From: Chloroflexia bacterium
GTDB lineage: Bacteria > Chloroflexota > Chloroflexia > Thermomicrobiales > UBA6265
DNA: 9,480 bases
Assembly: GCA_013696265.1 (NCBI GenBank)
Contig: JACCYX010000227.1
Coordinates: 1 to 9,480 of the forward strand
Direction of reading: 5' to 3'
Under the pieces are notes generated by a model, which was given only the letters and a program-made list of their open reading frames with translations, was not told the origin of the DNA and ran no database searches. Shown here piece by piece: positions 7,087 to 9,480 of the stretch. The position numbers and the translations under genes were made by a program. Every line of letters begins with the position of its first letter. Position 1 is the first letter of the stretch.

Positions 7087-7120
7087 AGAGGCCTGCCACT
7101 TCAGTTGATGACAGGACACG

Positions 7121-8452
7121 ATGGAAGAACGACTCCCACCGCATAATCGAGAGGCTGAGCAATCGGTGCTCGGGAGTCTCCTGATCGACCGCGACGCGAT
7201 CATCCGCGTCGCGTCGTACGTCAAGGCGGATGATTTCTACTTCTCCGCCAATGGCACGATCTACCAGGCCATTCTCGATCTCTACAACCGCCGGGAACCA
7301 ACCGACTTCCTGACGCTCTCCGACGAACTCGAACGCCGAAGCGTGCTCGACGACATCGGTGGCGTCGGCTACCTCTCGTCGCTCCTCAACGTGGTGCCCA
7401 CCGCCGTCCACGTCGAATACTACGGCCGGATTGTCGAGCGCACGGCCACGTTGCGCCGCCTGATCGACGCGGGTACCCGCATCGTCGGCATCGGTTACCA
7501 GGACAATCTGGAAGCCGAAGATGCCCTGGACACCGCCGAACAGGCCCTGTTCACCGTTTCCCAGCGGCGTCAAATCAAGGATTTTCAGCCGATCTCGGAC
7601 GTGCTGGACCGTTTCTTCGACCAGCTCGACTACTTGCAGCAGAACCGCGGGGAAGTGGTCGGCGTGCCGACCGGATTCTCCGATCTCGACAAGCTGACCG
7701 GCGGATTCCAGCGGTCCGACCTCCTGATCGTCGCAGCCCGGCCGAGCATGGGAAAGTCAGCGCTGGCGCTGGGCATCGCCTACGGTGCCGCCGTCCAGCA
7801 TGGCCGCAAGGTGGGCATGTTTACACTGGAGATGTCGGCCGAACAACTGGTGCAACGCCTTCTGGCAACGGAAACGGGGGTCGATTCCCATCGGCTGCGC
7901 CTCGGTAACATCGACGACGGTGAGTGGGACCGCATCTCGCGGGCGTTCGGTCGCCTCGCCGAAGCGGAGATCTACATCGACGACTCGGCGAATGCAAGCG
8001 TGATGGACGTGCGTTCCAAGGCCAGGCGCCTCCAGGCGGAACAGGGCCTCGACCTCATCATCGTCGACTACCTCCAACTGATGAGCGGCCGGCGCACCGA
8101 CAATCGAGTCCAGGAGATCTCCGAAATCTCGCGGGGCCTCAAGGGTCTGGCCAGGGAACTCAACGTTCCCGTGGTCGCCCTCTCGCAGCTCTCGCGCGCG
8201 GTCGAAACCCGGGCCGACCACCGGCCCATGCTCTCCGACCTGCGCGAATCCGGGTCGATCGAGCAAGACGCCGACATCGTGATGTTCATCTATCGCGACG
8301 ACAAGTACGACGAGAACTCGGAGAAGAAAGGCATCGCCGAGCTCATCGTCGCCAAGCACCGCAACGGCCCGGTGGGAAGCGTCAACCTGAGGTTCTTCGA
8401 ACGCACCGCCCGGTTCGCCGATCTCGAGTTGTACCGCGAGCCAGACGCCTGA
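7121..8452 (+). CDS. dnaB: Replicative DNA helicase DnaB
   Basis: Hexameric ATP-driven helicase that unwinds the replication fork. The 443-residue length is typical. The N-terminal primase-binding domain opens P-P-H-N-R-E-A-E-Q-S-V-L-G-S-L-L. The RecA-like motor has Walker A A206-R-P-S-M-G-K212-S213, Walker B with D316 in I-I-V-D-Y-L-Q-L-M, the segment A-L-S-Q-L-S-R, and the C-terminal K412-H-R414-N-G that supplies the arginine finger. No intein or other insertion interrupts it. The start is ATG 7121, giving the conserved N-terminus; the ribosome-binding site AGGA (7113-7116) is weak and close. Its stop overlaps the start of the next gene by one base (TGATG), indicating coupled translation with the DnaD-like protein. 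Confidence 0.98.
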   Translation: MEERLPPHNREAEQSVLGSLLIDRDAIIRVASYVKADDFYFSANGTIYQAILDLYNRREPTDFLTLSDELERRSVLDDIGGVGYLSSLLNVVPTAVHVEYYGRIVERTATLRRLIDAGTRIVGIGYQDNLEAEDALDTAEQALFTVSQRRQIKDFQPISDVLDRFFDQLDYLQQNRGEVVGVPTGFSDLDKLTGGFQRSDLLIVAARPSMGKSALALGIAYGAAVQHGRKVGMFTLEMSAEQLVQRLLATETGVDSHRLRLGNIDDGEWDRISRAFGRLAEAEIYIDDSANASVMDVRSKARRLQAEQGLDLIIVDYLQLMSGRRTDNRVQEISEISRGLKGLARELNVPVVALSQLSRAVETRADHRPMLSDLRESGSIEQDADIVMFIYRDDKYDENSEKKGIAELIVAKHRNGPVGSVNLRFFERTARFADLELYREPDA

Positions 8453-9135
8453 TGCCGCGCCCCAACACCCCTGACAAGCCGTCGGCCGTGACCGGACTCG
8501 TCCTCAACCCAACCGAGGTGCTCCCGATCCCGGTTTCGTTCCTCACCGAAATCGTGCCGGCCATCACCAGTCTCGAAGAGCTTCAGGTGAGCCTGGCGAC
8601 CATTCGCCTGCTTGATGCGGCTGGCGGATTCAACGAACCGTTGGCCGAGAAGACCATCCTCCGTGACCGCACGCTGAGGTCGGCGTTGCGTGTGGAGGGC
8701 AGCCCGCGCGCGCCGGACGCCCGGATCACGAAAGGGCTGGACCTGGCCCTGGCGCGGGGCACGCTCGTGCGTCTCGTCTCCGCCGAGGCCAGGAAGCGGG
8801 CGATTTTCTACTATCTCAATACGCCGGAGAACCGAAGCAGTATTAGACTGATGGAGACGGGACAATTGCCGGCGCCCCGCGCGCTCTGGCCGGACGAGAA
8901 TCCCCCGTCGATCACGATCGACCGGCCGAACGCCTTTCGATTGTACGAACAGAACATTGGCACCCTCACTCCCCTGATCGCGGACCAGATCTCCCGCGCG
9001 ATCGAGGAGTATCCCGATGACTGGATCGAGGATGCACTGGGCGAGGCAGTCACGTACAATCGGCGTAGTTGGCGTTATGTCACACGTATCCTGGAGAACT
9101 GGCGGGCATACGGCCGCCAGGACAGGGACGACTGA
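8452..9135 (+). CDS. DnaD-domain replication protein
   Basis: A 227-residue protein with the layout of DnaD/DnaB-type primosomal proteins of Firmicutes. An N-terminal region (residues 15-130) resembles a winged-helix fold. A linker containing P-R-A-L-W-P-D-E follows, then a C-terminal DnaD-like helical domain (about 162-217) opening F-R-L-Y-E-Q-N-I-G. It closes with the diagnostic Y209-x3-I213-x3-W217. In the Bacillus system such proteins bind DNA and DnaA and help bring DnaB-type helicase to the origin. The start ATG 8452 shares its A with the dnaB stop TGA. There is no clear Shine-Dalgarno, so translation probably depends on ribosomes finishing dnaB. Placement between the helicase gene and a putative loader gene supports a helicase-loading role. 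Phage proteins with the same domain exist, but the housekeeping context argues for a chromosomal gene. Confidence 0.82.
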   Translation: MPRPNTPDKPSAVTGLVLNPTEVLPIPVSFLTEIVPAITSLEELQVSLATIRLLDAAGGFNEPLAEKTILRDRTLRSALRVEGSPRAPDARITKGLDLALARGTLVRLVSAEARKRAIFYYLNTPENRSSIRLMETGQLPAPRALWPDENPPSITIDRPNAFRLYEQNIGTLTPLIADQISRAIEEYPDDWIEDALGEAVTYNRRSWRYVTRILENWRAYGRQDRDD

Positions 9136-9187
9136 ACCGCGCTCCAATCCCGCCTCGTCCACGGTTCAAGAGAAATGAGCAGCCTCC

Positions 9188-9480
9188 ATGAAACGAATCG
9201 GTAATGTGTTGAAGGAGCTACCAATTCGACCGCCAGCGGAAACGCCCAGCGGATCGATCGTTCTCAGCAACCGTGACACGGTGAAGTGCCCGATTTGCCA
9301 GGACGCCGGGTATCTCCGAGGGGACTTTCCAGTCGGCCATCCCATGTTCGGGGAGATAACGACGTGCGTCTGCAAGGAGCAAGAAATACGCCAGGCCAAC
9401 CTGGAATCCCTCCACAGGCTTTCGAACTTGAGTTCACTCGCGCATCTCACGTTCGACACATTCGATCGTGACGTTCCAGG
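9188..9480 (+). CDS. DnaI/DnaC-type helicase loader, N-terminal part (cut by window end)
   Basis: Only the first 97 codons are present; the frame is open to the window edge. A zinc-binding knuckle is visible: Cys34-P-I-Cys37, then Gln-Asp-Ala-Gly-Tyr, then Cys60-V-Cys62. After it comes R-L-S-N-L, then H-L-T-F-D-T-F-D, the stretch that in DnaC/DnaI/IstB-like ATPases precedes the AAA+ domain. The Walker A motif would lie beyond the window. Members load the DnaB hexamer onto DNA, and DnaI carries a zinc-binding N-terminal domain that contacts the helicase. The location after dnaB and a DnaD-like gene fits this role. ATG 9188 is taken as the start, with only a weak GAG (9177-9179) before it. The 52-base gap to the previous gene has no visible promoter, so it is probably in the same operon. 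The family call rests on the N-terminus alone. Confidence 0.72.
   Translation, partial: MKRIGNVLKELPIRPPAETPSGSIVLSNRDTVKCPICQDAGYLRGDFPVGHPMFGEITTCVCKEQEIRQANLESLHRLSNLSSLAHLTFDTFDRDVP

Noticed and set aside
8290..9162. Minus-strand ORF of 290 codons opposite dnaB and the DnaD-like gene
   Set aside because: Shadow ORF typical of GC-rich DNA. The opposite strand encodes DnaB and DnaD-like motifs in full.
9175..9204. Nine-codon ORF from ATG 9175 before the helicase-loader start
   Set aside because: Overlaps the loader start in another frame, has no codon bias towards one amino acid, and has no clear ribosome-binding site.
9166..9459. Minus-strand ORF of 97 codons opposite the loader gene
   Set aside because: The + strand frame contains a Cys-x2-Cys / Cys-x-Cys knuckle and loader-type sequence and stays open to the window edge. 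The minus-strand frame has no recognisable motif.

Overview
The window is a GC-rich bacterial chromosome segment. Every supported gene lies on the + strand and the spacing is mostly tight. I see no mobile element, tRNA, rRNA or CRISPR array. The content (a zinc-ribbon FmdB-type protein, cysS-rlmB, a Tat-exported amidase with many SH3b repeats, rplI-dnaB followed by a DnaD-like gene and a DnaI/DnaC-like loader) fits a GC-rich Chloroflexota-type bacterium, perhaps Thermomicrobia. That placement is inferred from gene content and style, not from a phylogeny.

Layout. (1) Positions 114-3187 look like one transcription unit: a sigma70-type promoter, an FmdB-family zinc-ribbon protein, a 240-base spacer, cysteinyl-tRNA synthetase (cysS), and two bases later an RlmB/TrmH-family 23S rRNA 2'-O-methyltransferase. 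The spacer before cysS holds the most interesting item: a 31-codon ORF with its own Shine-Dalgarno. It ends Cys-Ser-Cys-Arg-Cys-Gly-Gln-Asp, and its stop codon lies in the loop of a perfect 8-bp hairpin. This is what a cysteine-sensing attenuation leader for cysS could look like. (2) Positions 3188-3532 are non-coding, with a heptamer tandem repeat, several inverted repeats and a strong promoter with a palindrome at its expected start point. (3) Positions 3533-6346 encode a 937-residue exported cell-wall amidase: Tat signal, N-terminal beta-rich region, zinc amidase domain and seven SH3b repeats. (4) Positions 6357-9480 are a translation/replication unit: promoter, ribosomal protein L9, replicative helicase DnaB, a DnaD-domain protein whose start overlaps the dnaB stop, and the first 97 codons of a DnaI/DnaC-type helicase loader that runs off the window.

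How the genes work together. CysS charges tRNA-Cys, RlmB modifies 23S rRNA and L9 is a large-subunit protein, so two of the three units serve translation. DnaB, the DnaD-like protein and the loader form a coherent helicase-loading set of the DnaD/DnaI type known from Firmicutes. The amidase stands alone under its own promoter and presumably acts outside the membrane in peptidoglycan remodelling.
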